Shown: positions 32,210 to 42,665 of the stretch, piece by piece
Numbering within the stretch: the first letter of the stretch is position 1
Layout of the letters: every line of letters starts with the position of its first letter
Source of the DNA: UBA9676 sp963730065
GTDB taxonomy: Bacteria; Actinomycetota; Actinomycetes; Streptosporangiales; Streptosporangiaceae
Assembly (NCBI GenBank): GCA_963730065.1
Contig: CAVSQL010000014.1
Span: 620,001-684,000 of the forward strand
Reading direction: 5' to 3'
DNA: 64,000 bases
Made by a program: the position numbers and the translations under genes
Notes under the pieces: model-generated
Databases searched by the model: none
What the model was told of the DNA's origin: nothing
The model's input: the letters and a program-made list of their open reading frames with translations, nothing else

Positions 32210-33774
32210 CAGTTCAGGGCGCAAAACTCGGGCTCGATCCCGCGATGGTCCGCGCTGCGCGTGACCTGGCCCGGATCGCCGGGCAGCCGATCGTAGACAT
32301 GGCCCGCAGCCATTCCACGGTGTCGGTGGAACGAGCCGTCTTGCGGCTGGCCGGTCTTGACGGCGCGGACGAAGGCGGCATGCCCTGGGTGAACCGCCTG
32401 GTGGACGCGGTGCGGGAGACCACCGGCCTGGAGCACGGGGTGGCGCTGCCCGCCTGGGACGCGCTGGTGACCGGGGGCTACCCCAGCCTGTCCGCGCTGG
32501 CCCGGGACGCGGCGGCGGGCACGGTTAAGTTCCGCGTGCCCGAGGGCCGGGACGCGGCCGCGGCGCGGGCGGCCGCGCACGCCGCCCTGGCCCAGGGCTT
32601 CGCGGCCATCGACGCCCGGCGGGCGGAGCGGGAGTCCATGATCGCCGAAACCTCCGACCCGCCCAAGCCGTGGATCTACCTGATCGTCGCCACCGGCGAC
32701 ATCTACGAGGACATCCCGCAGGCGCAGGCCGCGGCCCGGGAGGGAGCGGACATCATCGCGGTGATCCGGTCCACCGGCCAGTCGCTGCTCGACTACGTGC
32801 CCGAGGGCGCCACCCGCGAGGGATTCGCCGGCACCTACGCCACCCGGGAGAACTTCCGGCTCATGCGGGCCGCGCTCGACGACGTCTCCCGCGAGCTCGG
32901 GCGCTACGTCCGGCTCACCAACTACGCCTCCGGGCTGTGCATGCCCGAGATCGCGTCCCTGGCCGGCCTGGAACGGCTGGACATGATGCTCAACGACTGC
33001 ATGTACGGGATCATCTTCCGTGACATCAACCCCCGCCGCACCTTCATCGACCAGCGGTTCTCCCGCCAGATCCACGCCCGGGCCGGGATCATCATCAACA
33101 CCGGCGAGGACAACTACCTGACCACCGCCGACGCGGTCGACGCCGCGCACACGGTGGTCGTCAGCCAGCTGCTCAACGAGTTCTTCGCCACCGAGGCCGG
33201 GCTCGCCGACTGGCAGCTGGGGCTGGGCCACGCGTTCGAGATCAACCCGGACGTGCCGGATTCGTTCGTGCTCGAGCTGGCCCACGCCCAGCTGGTCAGG
33301 GAGCTGTTCCCGGACGCGCCGCTGAAGTACATGCCGCCGACCAAGCACATGACCGGCAACGTGTTCGGCGGCTACCTGCTGGACGCGTTCTTCAACCTGG
33401 CCGGGGTCATGACCGACCAGTCGATCCTGCTCATCGGGATGATGACCGAGGGCATCCACACCCCGTTCCTGTCCGACCGTGACCTGGCGCTGGAGAACGT
33501 CCGCTATGTGGCGCAGGCGGCGGGCAGGCTGGGCGAGAACTTCCGGCCCCCGGCTGGCGGCTTCGTCCAGCAGCGCGGGCAGCAGGTCCTGGCCGAGGCC
33601 GTCGACCTGCTGCGCCGCATCGGCGCCGGCGGCCTGCTCAACGCGATCGCCGACGGGACGTTCGGCATCACCCGCCGCCCCGCCGACGCCGGCCGCGGCC
33701 TGGACGGCGTGTTCGGCCGGGCGGACGGCTACTACAACCCGGCAGCCGAGTTCCTCGAAAGGCAGGAGTCATGA
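32206..33774 (+). CDS. kamD: lysine 5,6-aminomutase alpha subunit
   Basis: 522 aa TIM-barrel subunit of the B12- and PLP-dependent 5,6-aminomutase, which moves the terminal amino group of beta-lysine to give 3,5-diaminohexanoate. Typical strings: VATGDIYEDIPQAQAAAREGADIIAVIRSTGQSLLDYVPEG, LTNYASGLCMPEIA, HARAGIIINTGEDNYLTTADA and KYMPPTKHMTGN. It pairs with KamE, encoded next with a four-base overlap. The enzyme requires adenosylcobalamin, yet no cobalamin riboswitch is visible upstream. Confidence 0.93.
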   Translation: MTVQGAKLGLDPAMVRAARDLARIAGQPIVDMARSHSTVSVERAVLRLAGLDGADEGGMPWVNRLVDAVRETTGLEHGVALPAWDALVTGGYPSLSALARDAAAGTVKFRVPEGRDAAAARAAAHAALAQGFAAIDARRAERESMIAETSDPPKPWIYLIVATGDIYEDIPQAQAAAREGADIIAVIRSTGQSLLDYVPEGATREGFAGTYATRENFRLMRAALDDVSRELGRYVRLTNYASGLCMPEIASLAGLERLDMMLNDCMYGIIFRDINPRRTFIDQRFSRQIHARAGIIINTGEDNYLTTADAVDAAHTVVVSQLLNEFFATEAGLADWQLGLGHAFEINPDVPDSFVLELAHAQLVRELFPDAPLKYMPPTKHMTGNVFGGYLLDAFFNLAGVMTDQSILLIGMMTEGIHTPFLSDRDLALENVRYVAQAAGRLGENFRPPAGGFVQQRGQQVLAEAVDLLRRIGAGGLLNAIADGTFGITRRPADAGRGLDGVFGRADGYYNPAAEFLERQES

Positions 33775-34577
33775 CCGGGGACGTGAGCCCTGTGATCCGC
33801 CCCTACGGGGACACCACCGGCGACGGGCGCGTGCAGGTCTCGTTCACCCTGCCGGTCCCGTTCGGCACCGAGCACGAGCGGGCGGTGGCCGAGGGCGCCG
33901 CGCTCCAGCTGGCCGCCAAGATGGGCCTGGAACCGGCCATGGTGGTGCACGCCAAGGGGATGGGCCCGGCGTTCACGTTCTTCATCGTCTACGGCCGGTC
34001 CAGCCATCTGGTGGACCTGTCGGAGGTCACCGTGGCCGAGCGGGCCTTCCCGGTGCTGTCCGCCGCCGATATCAACCTGCGCATCCGGTCCGGTCTCGGC
34101 CGGGAGCTGGTGGTGCTCGGCGCCTGTATCGGGACGGACGCCCACACGGTGGGTATCGACGCGATCCTCAACGTCAAGGGGCACGCGGGCGAGAAGGGCC
34201 TGGAGTACTACCGGGAGATGCGGGTGGTGAACCTCGGCGCCCAGGTCGACGTGGCCGACCTGGCCGTCCGCGCGGCCGCCGAGCACGCCGACGCGGTGCT
34301 GGTCAGCCAGGTCGTCACCCAACGCGACGCGCACCTGGCCGGCGCCCGTGCGCTGGCCGGCGCGTTCAGCACCGGAGCTTCCGGCGGGGGAGCGTCCGGC
34401 GGGGAGCGCAGCGGCCGGCCGCTGCTGGTGGTCGGAGGCCCCCGCTTCGACCCCACGATGGCCACCGAGCTGGGCGTGGACAAGATCTTCGGCCGCGGCA
34501 CCACCCCCCGCGAGGTGGCCAGCTACCTGGTCCACGCCCTCACCCCCGAACCCGTCACGGCCGGAGCCGGGGCATGA
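33771..34577 (+). CDS. kamE: lysine 5,6-aminomutase beta subunit (B12-binding)
   Basis: 268 aa. A dimerisation domain (1-100) precedes a Rossmann-like cobalamin domain. The base-off B12 motif DxHxxG is D123-A-H125-T-V-G. Just after it, LNVKGHAGEKGLEYY carries the lysine expected to bind PLP in the open state. A Gly/Ser-rich insertion (TGASGGGASGGERSG) lies in the B12 domain. ATG at 33771 overlaps the kamD stop. Its own stop overlaps the start of the hotdog gene (ATGA). Confidence 0.92.
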   Translation: MTGDVSPVIRPYGDTTGDGRVQVSFTLPVPFGTEHERAVAEGAALQLAAKMGLEPAMVVHAKGMGPAFTFFIVYGRSSHLVDLSEVTVAERAFPVLSAADINLRIRSGLGRELVVLGACIGTDAHTVGIDAILNVKGHAGEKGLEYYREMRVVNLGAQVDVADLAVRAAAEHADAVLVSQVVTQRDAHLAGARALAGAFSTGASGGGASGGERSGRPLLVVGGPRFDPTMATELGVDKIFGRGTTPREVASYLVHALTPEPVTAGAGA

Positions 34578-34972
34578 CCGCCACCGGCCCGCAGGTGGGC
34601 CTGTCGGTCACCCACCGCCGCTACGTCCCGGCCAGCCACGCCCACTACGGCGGCAACCTGGTCAACGGCGCCTACGTCCTCGGCCTGTTCGGCGACGTCG
34701 CCACCGAGCTTTCCATCCGCGCCGACGCCGACGAGGGCCTGTTCGCCTCGTATTCCGACGTCCAGTTCCTGGCCCCGGTTCTGGCCGGCGACGTCATAGA
34801 AGCAACGGCAGCCGTCGTCCGTATCGGCCGCCGCAGCCGTGAACTCGCCTTCGAGGCACGGGTCGTCTGCCGCGCCGACCCCAAGCGCGGCCCATCGGCC
34901 TCGCGGGTTCTCGACGAACCACTGATCGTGGTCACCGCCACCGGCACGATCGTTGTCCCGGCCAAGGACTGA
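34574..34972 (+). CDS. kal: 3-aminobutyryl-CoA ammonia-lyase (hotdog fold)
   Basis: 132 aa single hotdog domain. RRYVPASHAHYGGNLVNGAYVLGLFGDVATELSIR matches Kal of the lysine fermentation pathway, which eliminates ammonia from 3-aminobutyryl-CoA to give crotonyl-CoA. The assignment leans on gene context as well as length. A generic acyl-CoA thioesterase is the alternative. The ATG overlaps the kamE stop. It is the last gene of the operon; a gene for Kce, needed between Kdd and Kal, is not in the window. Confidence 0.82.
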   Translation: MTATGPQVGLSVTHRRYVPASHAHYGGNLVNGAYVLGLFGDVATELSIRADADEGLFASYSDVQFLAPVLAGDVIEATAAVVRIGRRSRELAFEARVVCRADPKRGPSASRVLDEPLIVVTATGTIVVPAKD

Positions 34973-35030
34973 CGGGCCGGCCTCCGGCTGACGGACGCCA
35001 CCCGCGGCCTATTCTGACACTTACCGCTTC

Positions 35031-35060
35031 TTGCGTTTTTCTCTGAACTGATAGTAACAT
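35031..35060 (+). promoter_or_regulatory. predicted promoter of the MFS exporter-TetR operon
   Basis: TTGCGT (35031-35036) and TAACAT (35055-35060) are spaced by 18 bp in an AT-rich patch. A TTCTCT ... AGAGAA inverted pair brackets the -10 box and could be the binding site of the TetR repressor encoded downstream. Confidence 0.45.
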
Positions 35061-35096
35061 CCAGATTAGAGAAGATAGCGATAGGTGGTGAGTGTC

Positions 35097-36680
35097 ATGA
35101 CTGTCGTGCGGGCGCAGAGTGTGGGGGCGCGGAAATGGTGGGCGCTGGCCGGGCTGACGCTCGGCGTGCTGGCCGTGGGGCTGGACGCGACGGTGCTGAG
35201 CGTGGCGCTGCCGACCCTGGCGGTGTCGCTGCACGCGTCCGCCACCGACCTGCAGTGGTTCGTGTCGGCCTACACGCTGGCGCTGGCCGTGGCGCTGCTG
35301 CCGGGCGGGCTGCTGGGGGACCGGTTCGGGCGCAAGAAGGTCATGATCGGGGCGCTCAGCGTGTTCGGGCTCGGGTCGCTGGCGTGTGCGTATGCGCCGA
35401 ATGCCGGTGCCTTCATCGCCGCGCGGACGGTGCTCGGGCTGGCCGCGGGCTGCATGATCCCGCTGGTGCTATCGGTGGTCGCGGTGATGTTCACCGACGA
35501 GGAGCGGACCAGGGCGGTCGGTATCTGGGCGGCGGCCAACTTCCTGGCCCTGCCGATCGGCCCGATCCTCGGCGGCTGGCTGCTGTCCAACTACTGGTGG
35601 GGCTGGGTGTTCCTGATGAACCTGCCGGTGGTGGTGATCGGCCTGGTCGCGGTCACGGTGCTGGTGCCCGAATCCCGCGCCGACGCGCGCCCCGGCCTGG
35701 ACCCGGTGGGGATCGCAACCTCGTGCGGGGGACTGGCGGTGCTGATCTACGGGTTCATCGCGGCCGGGCAGTACGGCTGGTCCTCGCCGGTGGCGGTCCT
35801 CGCGATGGCGGCCGGGGCGGCGGTGCTGGCCGCCTTCGCCGCCTGGGAGCTTCACCTCACCAGGCGGCCCGGCGGGCAGCCGCTGGTGGATCTCGGCCTT
35901 TTCCGGTCGGCCAGGTTCACCTGGGGCACCATCCTGCAGGCGTTCGGCATCTTCGCGATGTTCGGCCTGCTGTTCGCGGCGCCGCAGTTCTTCCAGGCCA
36001 TTCTCGGCGTCAGCGCGATGGGCAGCGGCGTGCGGCTGCTGCCGCTGATGGCCGGCCTGGCCCTCGGCGCCGGCCTGGCCGACCGGGTGGCCAGGCGGGT
36101 GACCGCCAAGCTCACGGCCGCGCTGGGGTTCGCCGTCTTGGCCTGCGGCCTGGTGCTCGGCGCCACCATGACCGCGAGCAGCGGGGACGGGTTCATCGCC
36201 ACCTGGACCGCGATCAGCGGGGTCGGCTTCGGGCTGGCCCTGGCCACGGCCGCGTCCGCGGCCCTAGTAGACCTGCCCAAGGAGAACGCCGGGGTCGGCT
36301 CGGCGGTCATGCAGGCGGTCCAGAAGGCGGGCGCCCCGCTGTCGGCCGCGATCCTGGGCAGCGTGATCGCGTCCGGCTACCACTCCCAGCTGCCGCTGGC
36401 GGGCCTGCCGACGGCGACCGCGGGCGCGGTGCGCAGCAGTGTGTTCGCTGGCATCGCGGTGGCGCGCAAGCTCGGCTCGCCGGCGCTGCTGGAGTCGGTC
36501 CGCTCGGCGTTCGTGCACGGGATCGGCCTGATGCTGTGGGTGAGCGCCGGCCTGGCGGCGGTGGCAGTTGTGCTGGCGCTGCTCTTCCTGCCGTGGCGGG
36601 CCACGGCGGCCGCGGCCGGCCCGGTGGCTACCGGGGACGCCGCGGAAGGTGCAGAATCAGCGCATGAGCGCGTCTCCTGA
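35097..36680 (+). CDS. MFS drug exporter, DHA2 (EmrB/QacA) family, 14 helices
   Basis: 527 aa. Fourteen membrane helices. Motif C of antiporters appears as GPILGGWL, the loop motif as GDRFGRKKVM, and LDATVLSVALPTL near helix 1 is diagnostic for DHA2 exporters. It expels a hydrophobic or cationic compound by proton antiport. ATG at 35097 has AGGTGGTGAG upstream; a GTG at 35085 is in frame. The gene overlaps the TetR gene by 17 bases, so the repressor and pump are co-expressed, a common self-regulated layout. Confidence 0.92.
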   Translation: MTVVRAQSVGARKWWALAGLTLGVLAVGLDATVLSVALPTLAVSLHASATDLQWFVSAYTLALAVALLPGGLLGDRFGRKKVMIGALSVFGLGSLACAYAPNAGAFIAARTVLGLAAGCMIPLVLSVVAVMFTDEERTRAVGIWAAANFLALPIGPILGGWLLSNYWWGWVFLMNLPVVVIGLVAVTVLVPESRADARPGLDPVGIATSCGGLAVLIYGFIAAGQYGWSSPVAVLAMAAGAAVLAAFAAWELHLTRRPGGQPLVDLGLFRSARFTWGTILQAFGIFAMFGLLFAAPQFFQAILGVSAMGSGVRLLPLMAGLALGAGLADRVARRVTAKLTAALGFAVLACGLVLGATMTASSGDGFIATWTAISGVGFGLALATAASAALVDLPKENAGVGSAVMQAVQKAGAPLSAAILGSVIASGYHSQLPLAGLPTATAGAVRSSVFAGIAVARKLGSPALLESVRSAFVHGIGLMLWVSAGLAAVAVVLALLFLPWRATAAAAGPVATGDAAEGAESAHERVS

Positions 36681-37329
36681 GCCAGCGGTCCGGCTGCCAG
36701 CGCGCCCGGGCCAGCCGGGACAGGCCAGACCCGGGCTGCGCGAGCGCAAGAAGGCCAGGACGCGTGCTGCCATCCGGGAGCACGCGTTCCGGCTGTTCCG
36801 CGAGCAGGGCTACGACGCCACCACGGTGGAGCAGATCGCCGACGCCGCCGAGGTCTCCCCGAGCACGTTCTTCCGCTACTTCCCGACCAAGGAAGACGTC
36901 GTCCTCCAGGACGACATGGACCTGCTCTGGCTGGAGGCGATCCAGGAGCAGCCGCCCGAGGTGGGCCCCATCGCCGCACTACGGGCCGGGGTCCATGCGG
37001 CATTCGCCCGCATGGGGGAGGACGAGTGGGCGCAGCTGCGTGAGACCACGGAGCTCGTCATGGCGGTTCCCGCGGTACGGGGACGCATGCTGGAGGAAAT
37101 GGCCAGGACAACCCAGGCACTCGCCGAGGCGGTGGCCGAGCGGTCGGGCCGCGACCCCGGCGACTTCGCGGTCCGCACGCTGGCGGGAGCGATCGTCGGG
37201 ATAGCCATGGCCGCATGGTTCGAGGTCGCCGACGACCTGGTGGACTACATGGACCAGGGCAGGCTCGCTACCTTCGCCGACAAGTTCGAGCGCGGCCTAG
37301 CCCTCCTAGAAGCCGGCCTCCCCCTCTAA
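36664..37329 (+). CDS. TetR-family transcriptional regulator
   Basis: 221 aa. After a disordered Pro/Arg-rich leader, residues 29-80 form the TetR DNA-binding domain: RTRAAIREHAFRLFREQGYDATTVEQIADAAEVSPSTFFRYFPTKED. The C-terminal half (from 85) is an all-helical ligand and dimer domain. It most likely represses the upstream DHA2 exporter, whose gene it overlaps, releasing on binding the pump substrate. ATG at 36664 is supported by GGAAGGTG some 13 bases upstream. Confidence 0.92.
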   Translation: MSASPEPAVRLPARPGQPGQARPGLRERKKARTRAAIREHAFRLFREQGYDATTVEQIADAAEVSPSTFFRYFPTKEDVVLQDDMDLLWLEAIQEQPPEVGPIAALRAGVHAAFARMGEDEWAQLRETTELVMAVPAVRGRMLEEMARTTQALAEAVAERSGRDPGDFAVRTLAGAIVGIAMAAWFEVADDLVDYMDQGRLATFADKFERGLALLEAGLPL

Positions 37330-37427
37330 CGACTCGAGCCAGAAAACGGCATCTCGCCCCACCCGCTCCTGGCGGGTGCTGTGGAGTGCGCGAGGGCCGT
37401 GAACTGCGGCGGGTGCCGAACAGGAGC

Positions 37428-37479
37428 AGCCGGGTGGCTGTGGATCAGGCGTTTCTGCATGATCCACAGCCACCCGGCT
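37428..37479. terminator. bidirectional terminator with a perfect 20-bp stem
   Basis: Arms at 37428-37447 and 37460-37479 are exact reverse complements; the loop is GGCGTTTCTGCA. It lies between the convergent TetR and acs genes, about 100 bases after one stop and 12 bases after the other. No T-tract follows, as is common for actinomycete terminators. Confidence 0.8.
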
Positions 37480-37491
37480 ACGACCGAGACC

Positions 37492-39597
<2,106 letters not shown>

Positions 39598-40037
39598 TGC
39601 TCGTCCTCCCGCTGGAAGATGACTGATGGGACCAAACAGGACCGGGCCCGCTCACGGCTCACCGAGCCGGGAACGGCGGTCGCCGGGCCTGGACCGATAC
39701 GGCCGGGACAGGCCCGGCCGTAGGTGACATAGCGACGGTTCGCGCTGCCGGGCGGGGCCAGCCGGTGACGGCTGGCCGTGTGGTGCGGCCAAGTCATCCT
39801 CGCCGCCAGGCTGTTCTCCTGGCCGGACACGGCACGGCCGGCCGCGACCATTGTGACAGCGACCCGGGCCAGTCCCGCCCCGCCCCTGGATCGCTGGGTG
39901 GCACCAGAAATGTCACGCCGCCCTCGCACCGCTGGGAGAGGCTCAATCGTACCGCTCTGGGACACCTGGGACCAGGGTCGCCCTGTCTGCCCACCTGGGC
40001 GGGACATGCGGCGCGGGACGCCTCTGACCACGGACGG

Positions 40038-40065
40038 TTGACATCGCGGCGATCGGGGGTAAGTT
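40038..40065 (+). promoter_or_regulatory. predicted sigma-A-type promoter upstream of ppm1
   Basis: TTGACA (40038-40043) and TAAGTT (40060-40065) are spaced by 16 bp. Transcription would start near 40072 and give a leader of about 300 bases before the GTG at 40369. Confidence 0.5.
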
Positions 40066-40071
40066 GCTGCG

Positions 40072-40368
40072 GAGCCCGGCCCGGGGGGACAGCCGCCGGG
40101 CTGGGGGTCAAGGCCCGGGCAGGGCCCGGCGACCAGTAGACAACGGAGAGCCGCGCTCGTTGCCGACGGGACGGACTCCGGTCCGAAGGGACGGCCGGGC
40201 CCTGTTCCGCGGGTGCCCCCTGCGGAGTTATGGACGGGGTAAAGGCTCCCGCCATCAGGCATGCCGCCCGTCGCCCGGCGGCCGCCGGCGCCGGCGGCCG
40301 GGGTACCCTGTGACGTCCATGGCGAAATGCCGGGCGGCGGGCCCGGGCATGCGCGAAGGCGGGAGCAC
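40072..40368 (+). other. long structured 5' leader or small RNA candidate
   Basis: No protein gene is evident in the 39598-40368 gap on either strand. Downstream of the predicted promoter the sequence is rich in short hairpins, for example AACGGAGAGC-cgc-GCTCGTT near 40142-40164 and CGGAC-tccg-GTCCG near 40170-40185. I could not match it to a known riboswitch class. It may be an untranslated leader or an independent RNA. Confidence 0.3.
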
Positions 40369-41130
40369 GTGACCAGTTCGCCCGGCACTACGGCCGACCC
40401 GGTGGGCCCGGTGGCCGTGGTCGTCCCCACCTACAATGAGCGCGACAACCTCGAGATCATCGCGAGCCGGGTCCGCAGCGCGGTACCCGATGCGGACCTG
40501 CTGGTGGTGGACGACAACAGCCCGGACGGCACCGGCGAGATCGCTGACAAGCTGGCCAGCAAGGACCCCCATATCCACGTGCTGCACCGGGCGGGCAAGG
40601 CGGGCCTGGGCGCGGCCTACGTGGCCGGGTTCCGCTGGGCGCTGGAGCGGGACTACGGCGCGATGGTGGAGATGGACGCGGACGGCTCCCACCAGCCGGA
40701 GGAACTGCCCAGGCTGCTGGAGGCACTGGCCCGCGCCGATCTCGTGCTCGGGTCACGCTACGTGCCCGGCGGGGCGGTGCTCAACTGGGCCAAGTCCCGC
40801 GAGCTGCTTTCCCGCGGCGGCAACACCTACGCCCGGCTGATGCTCGGCTTCAGGCTCAAGGACGCGACCGGTGGCTACCGGGTATTCCGGGCCGCCACCT
40901 TGCGCCGGATCGGCCTGGACAGCGTGAACTCCCAGGGGTACTGCTTCCAGATCGACCTCGCGCGGCGGACGATCCTGGCCGGGCTCACGGTCACCGAGGT
41001 GCCGATCACCTTCGTGGAGCGCGAGCGGGGCACCAGCAAGATGAGCAAGACGATCGTCGCCGAAGCGTTCTGGCGGGTGGGTCTGTGGGGAATCGCCCGA
41101 CTGCGGCCAGCCCGCACGGCGGCGCGCTGA
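40369..41130 (+). CDS. ppm1: polyprenol-phosphate mannosyltransferase (GT2)
   Basis: 253 aa family 2 glycosyltransferase: VAVVVPTYNERDNLEIIASRV at the start, VVDDNSPDGTGEIAD, the metal/nucleotide DxD region MVEMDADGSHQPEELP, then LVLGSRYVPGG and KDATGGYRVFR. It moves mannose from GDP-mannose to polyprenyl phosphate, the donor for extracytoplasmic mannosylation. In mycobacteria the gene can be fused to Lnt; here only the catalytic domain is encoded. GTG at 40369 follows GGCGGGAG. There is a convergent RbpA gene 40 bases downstream. Confidence 0.9.
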   Translation: MTSSPGTTADPVGPVAVVVPTYNERDNLEIIASRVRSAVPDADLLVVDDNSPDGTGEIADKLASKDPHIHVLHRAGKAGLGAAYVAGFRWALERDYGAMVEMDADGSHQPEELPRLLEALARADLVLGSRYVPGGAVLNWAKSRELLSRGGNTYARLMLGFRLKDATGGYRVFRAATLRRIGLDSVNSQGYCFQIDLARRTILAGLTVTEVPITFVERERGTSKMSKTIVAEAFWRVGLWGIARLRPARTAAR

Positions 41131-41170
41131 GACGAGCCACCGCGGCGCGGGCGGTGTGTCCTGGCGGGTT

Positions 41171-41557
41171 CTAGGCGCTCTTGCGCTGCCTCGTCCGGGG
41201 CTCTTTCGCCTCGGCGTTATCGAGGCCGCGTTCCCCCCTGATCAGGGCGAGCCGCTCGGCCAGTACCTGCTCCAGGTCGGCGATGGACCGCCGCTCACGC
41301 AGCATGTCCCAGTGACTGCGCGGAGGCTTGGTCTTCTTCGGGCTGGGCTGGTCACCGGTGGCGGTGAGGGCGACAGTGCCGCAGACCCGGCACTCCCAGG
41401 TGGCGGGAACTTCTGCCTCAGCGGCGAACGGCACGGTAAAATGGTGGCCCTTGGGGCAGTCGAAGGCGATCTCCTGGCGTGGGGCCAGATCCGTGTTCCG
41501 GTCGTTCTCATAGCTCGTCGCTCCGAGCCGGGTGCCGCGAAGTGCGCGTTCGGCCAT
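41171..41557 (-). CDS. rbpA: RNA polymerase-binding protein RbpA
   Basis: 128 aa actinobacterial transcription factor that binds RNA polymerase with the principal sigma factor and stabilises the open complex. The N-terminal tail (RGTRLGATSYEND) is followed by the zinc-ribbon-like core FDCPKGHHFTVPF ... TWECRVCG, a basic linker (PSPKKTKPPRSHWDMLRERRS) and the sigma-interacting helices ADLEQVLAERLALIRGERG. The ATG at 41557 has GGGAGG nine bases upstream. A sigma-R-like promoter lies about 40 bases further up. Confidence 0.96.
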   Translation of the reverse strand: MAERALRGTRLGATSYENDRNTDLAPRQEIAFDCPKGHHFTVPFAAEAEVPATWECRVCGTVALTATGDQPSPKKTKPPRSHWDMLRERRSIADLEQVLAERLALIRGERGLDNAEAKEPRTRQRKSA

Positions 41558-41593
41558 ATGGCATTGCCTCCCAGGCGCTCAGCCTTCGACGTC

Positions 41594-41623
41594 GTTAACG
41601 CTGAGTACCCGGACAAGATTCCC
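41594..41623 (-). promoter_or_regulatory. sigma-R-type (oxidative stress) promoter of rbpA
   Basis: On the minus strand GGGAAT (41618-41623) is followed after 18 bp by GTTAAC (41594-41599). This matches the GGAAT-N18-GTT consensus of Streptomyces SigR and mycobacterial SigH/SigE. In S. coelicolor rbpA is a known SigR target. Confidence 0.75.
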
Positions 41624-41703
41624 GCTGTGCCCGGGTTCCAACCCAGCCCAGCCGACCCGGTTCGATCGGGCGGAACGGCCGCCGCGGTGGGCCGGTGAAC
41701 TGC

Positions 41704-42582
41704 CTAGCCGGCCACGCGGGGATGCCACTGCCCGCGGCCGACCAGCACGTCGCGCAGCGCCACGGTGTCATCGGTCATGATCCCGTCCGCCCCGCGATCC
41801 AGCAGGGCCTCCATGGTGGGGCGGCCGTTCACGGTCCACACATGCACCTGGAGCCCCAGCCGGTGCGCGCGGGCGATGAAGGACGGCGTCGCCACCGGGA
41901 CCGGCACCTGGACGCACCGCACACCGGCCGCGGCCAGGCGCTCCGCCAGCGGCCCGGGCCGCCGGCCGACGGTGGCGCCCGGCCGGCGTGCCGACGCGGC
42001 CATCGGGCCGGCCGCGGGCGGCCGCTGGCCGGAACGGTGGCGGTTGGGGCCACGCGGGCTGCGGGGCGCCGGCGGGGCGCCGAGCCGCACCATCGCGGTC
42101 CCCAGCGGCGAAGCGGCCATGCAGACCGGCCGGTCGAGCGCCCGCCGGGCGGCCCGGAGCCTGCTGGCGGAGAAGGAGACCACGCAGACCCGGTCCCACG
42201 CGTTGGTCCGCCGCAGCACCCCCGCCAGCGGCGCGACCGCCGGCGTGTCCTTGAGGTCGATGTTGAAACGCACGTCCGGCCAGGCGGCCAGCACGTCCTC
42301 CAGCACCGGGATCGGCTCGGTGCCGCCGATGCGCGCGCCCGCGATGTCCTTGAGGGTCAGCCGGGCGACCCGGCCCGGCTGGCCGGTGACGCGGTCCAGT
42401 GTGCGGTCATGGAAGGCGATAAGCACCCCGTCCGCTGTCGCCTGCGCATCGGTCTCCAGGTACTCGTAGCCGAGCCCAAGCGCCAGCTCGAACGCGCGCC
42501 AGGAGTTCTCCGGCGCGTGAGCCGCCCCGCCGCGGTGAGCGAAGGCCAGCGGGCCCGGATGATCAAGGAATGCGGTCGGCAC
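41704..42582 (-). CDS. glycerophosphodiester phosphodiesterase
   Basis: 292 aa GDPD-family TIM barrel. Catalytic/metal motifs: AHRGGAAHAPENSWRAF near the start, LETDAQATADGVLIAFHDRTLDRVTG, and NIDLKD. It hydrolyses glycerophosphodiesters to glycerol-3-phosphate and an alcohol; no signal peptide is present, so the enzyme is cytoplasmic. A Pro/Arg-rich insertion (about 168-205) breaks the barrel core. The GTG start is preceded on the minus strand by CATACT at seven bases, possibly leaderless. Confidence 0.9.
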   Translation of the reverse strand: MPTAFLDHPGPLAFAHRGGAAHAPENSWRAFELALGLGYEYLETDAQATADGVLIAFHDRTLDRVTGQPGRVARLTLKDIAGARIGGTEPIPVLEDVLAAWPDVRFNIDLKDTPAVAPLAGVLRRTNAWDRVCVVSFSASRLRAARRALDRPVCMAASPLGTAMVRLGAPPAPRSPRGPNRHRSGQRPPAAGPMAASARRPGATVGRRPGPLAERLAAAGVRCVQVPVPVATPSFIARAHRLGLQVHVWTVNGRPTMEALLDRGADGIMTDDTVALRDVLVGRGQWHPRVAG

Positions 42583-42665
42583 GCCTGCGAGTATGCACTA
42601 TCGCCGTGACCAGAGCGGTAACAGAAAGCGCCGGCCCGGCGAACTGCTGGCCGTCCGCTACCAGG

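Noticed and set aside
40072..40368. c-di-AMP (ydaO) or other known riboswitch in the ppm1 leader
   Set aside because: Short GGGGGAC-like strings occur but the conserved core elements could not be matched; a covariance scan would be needed.
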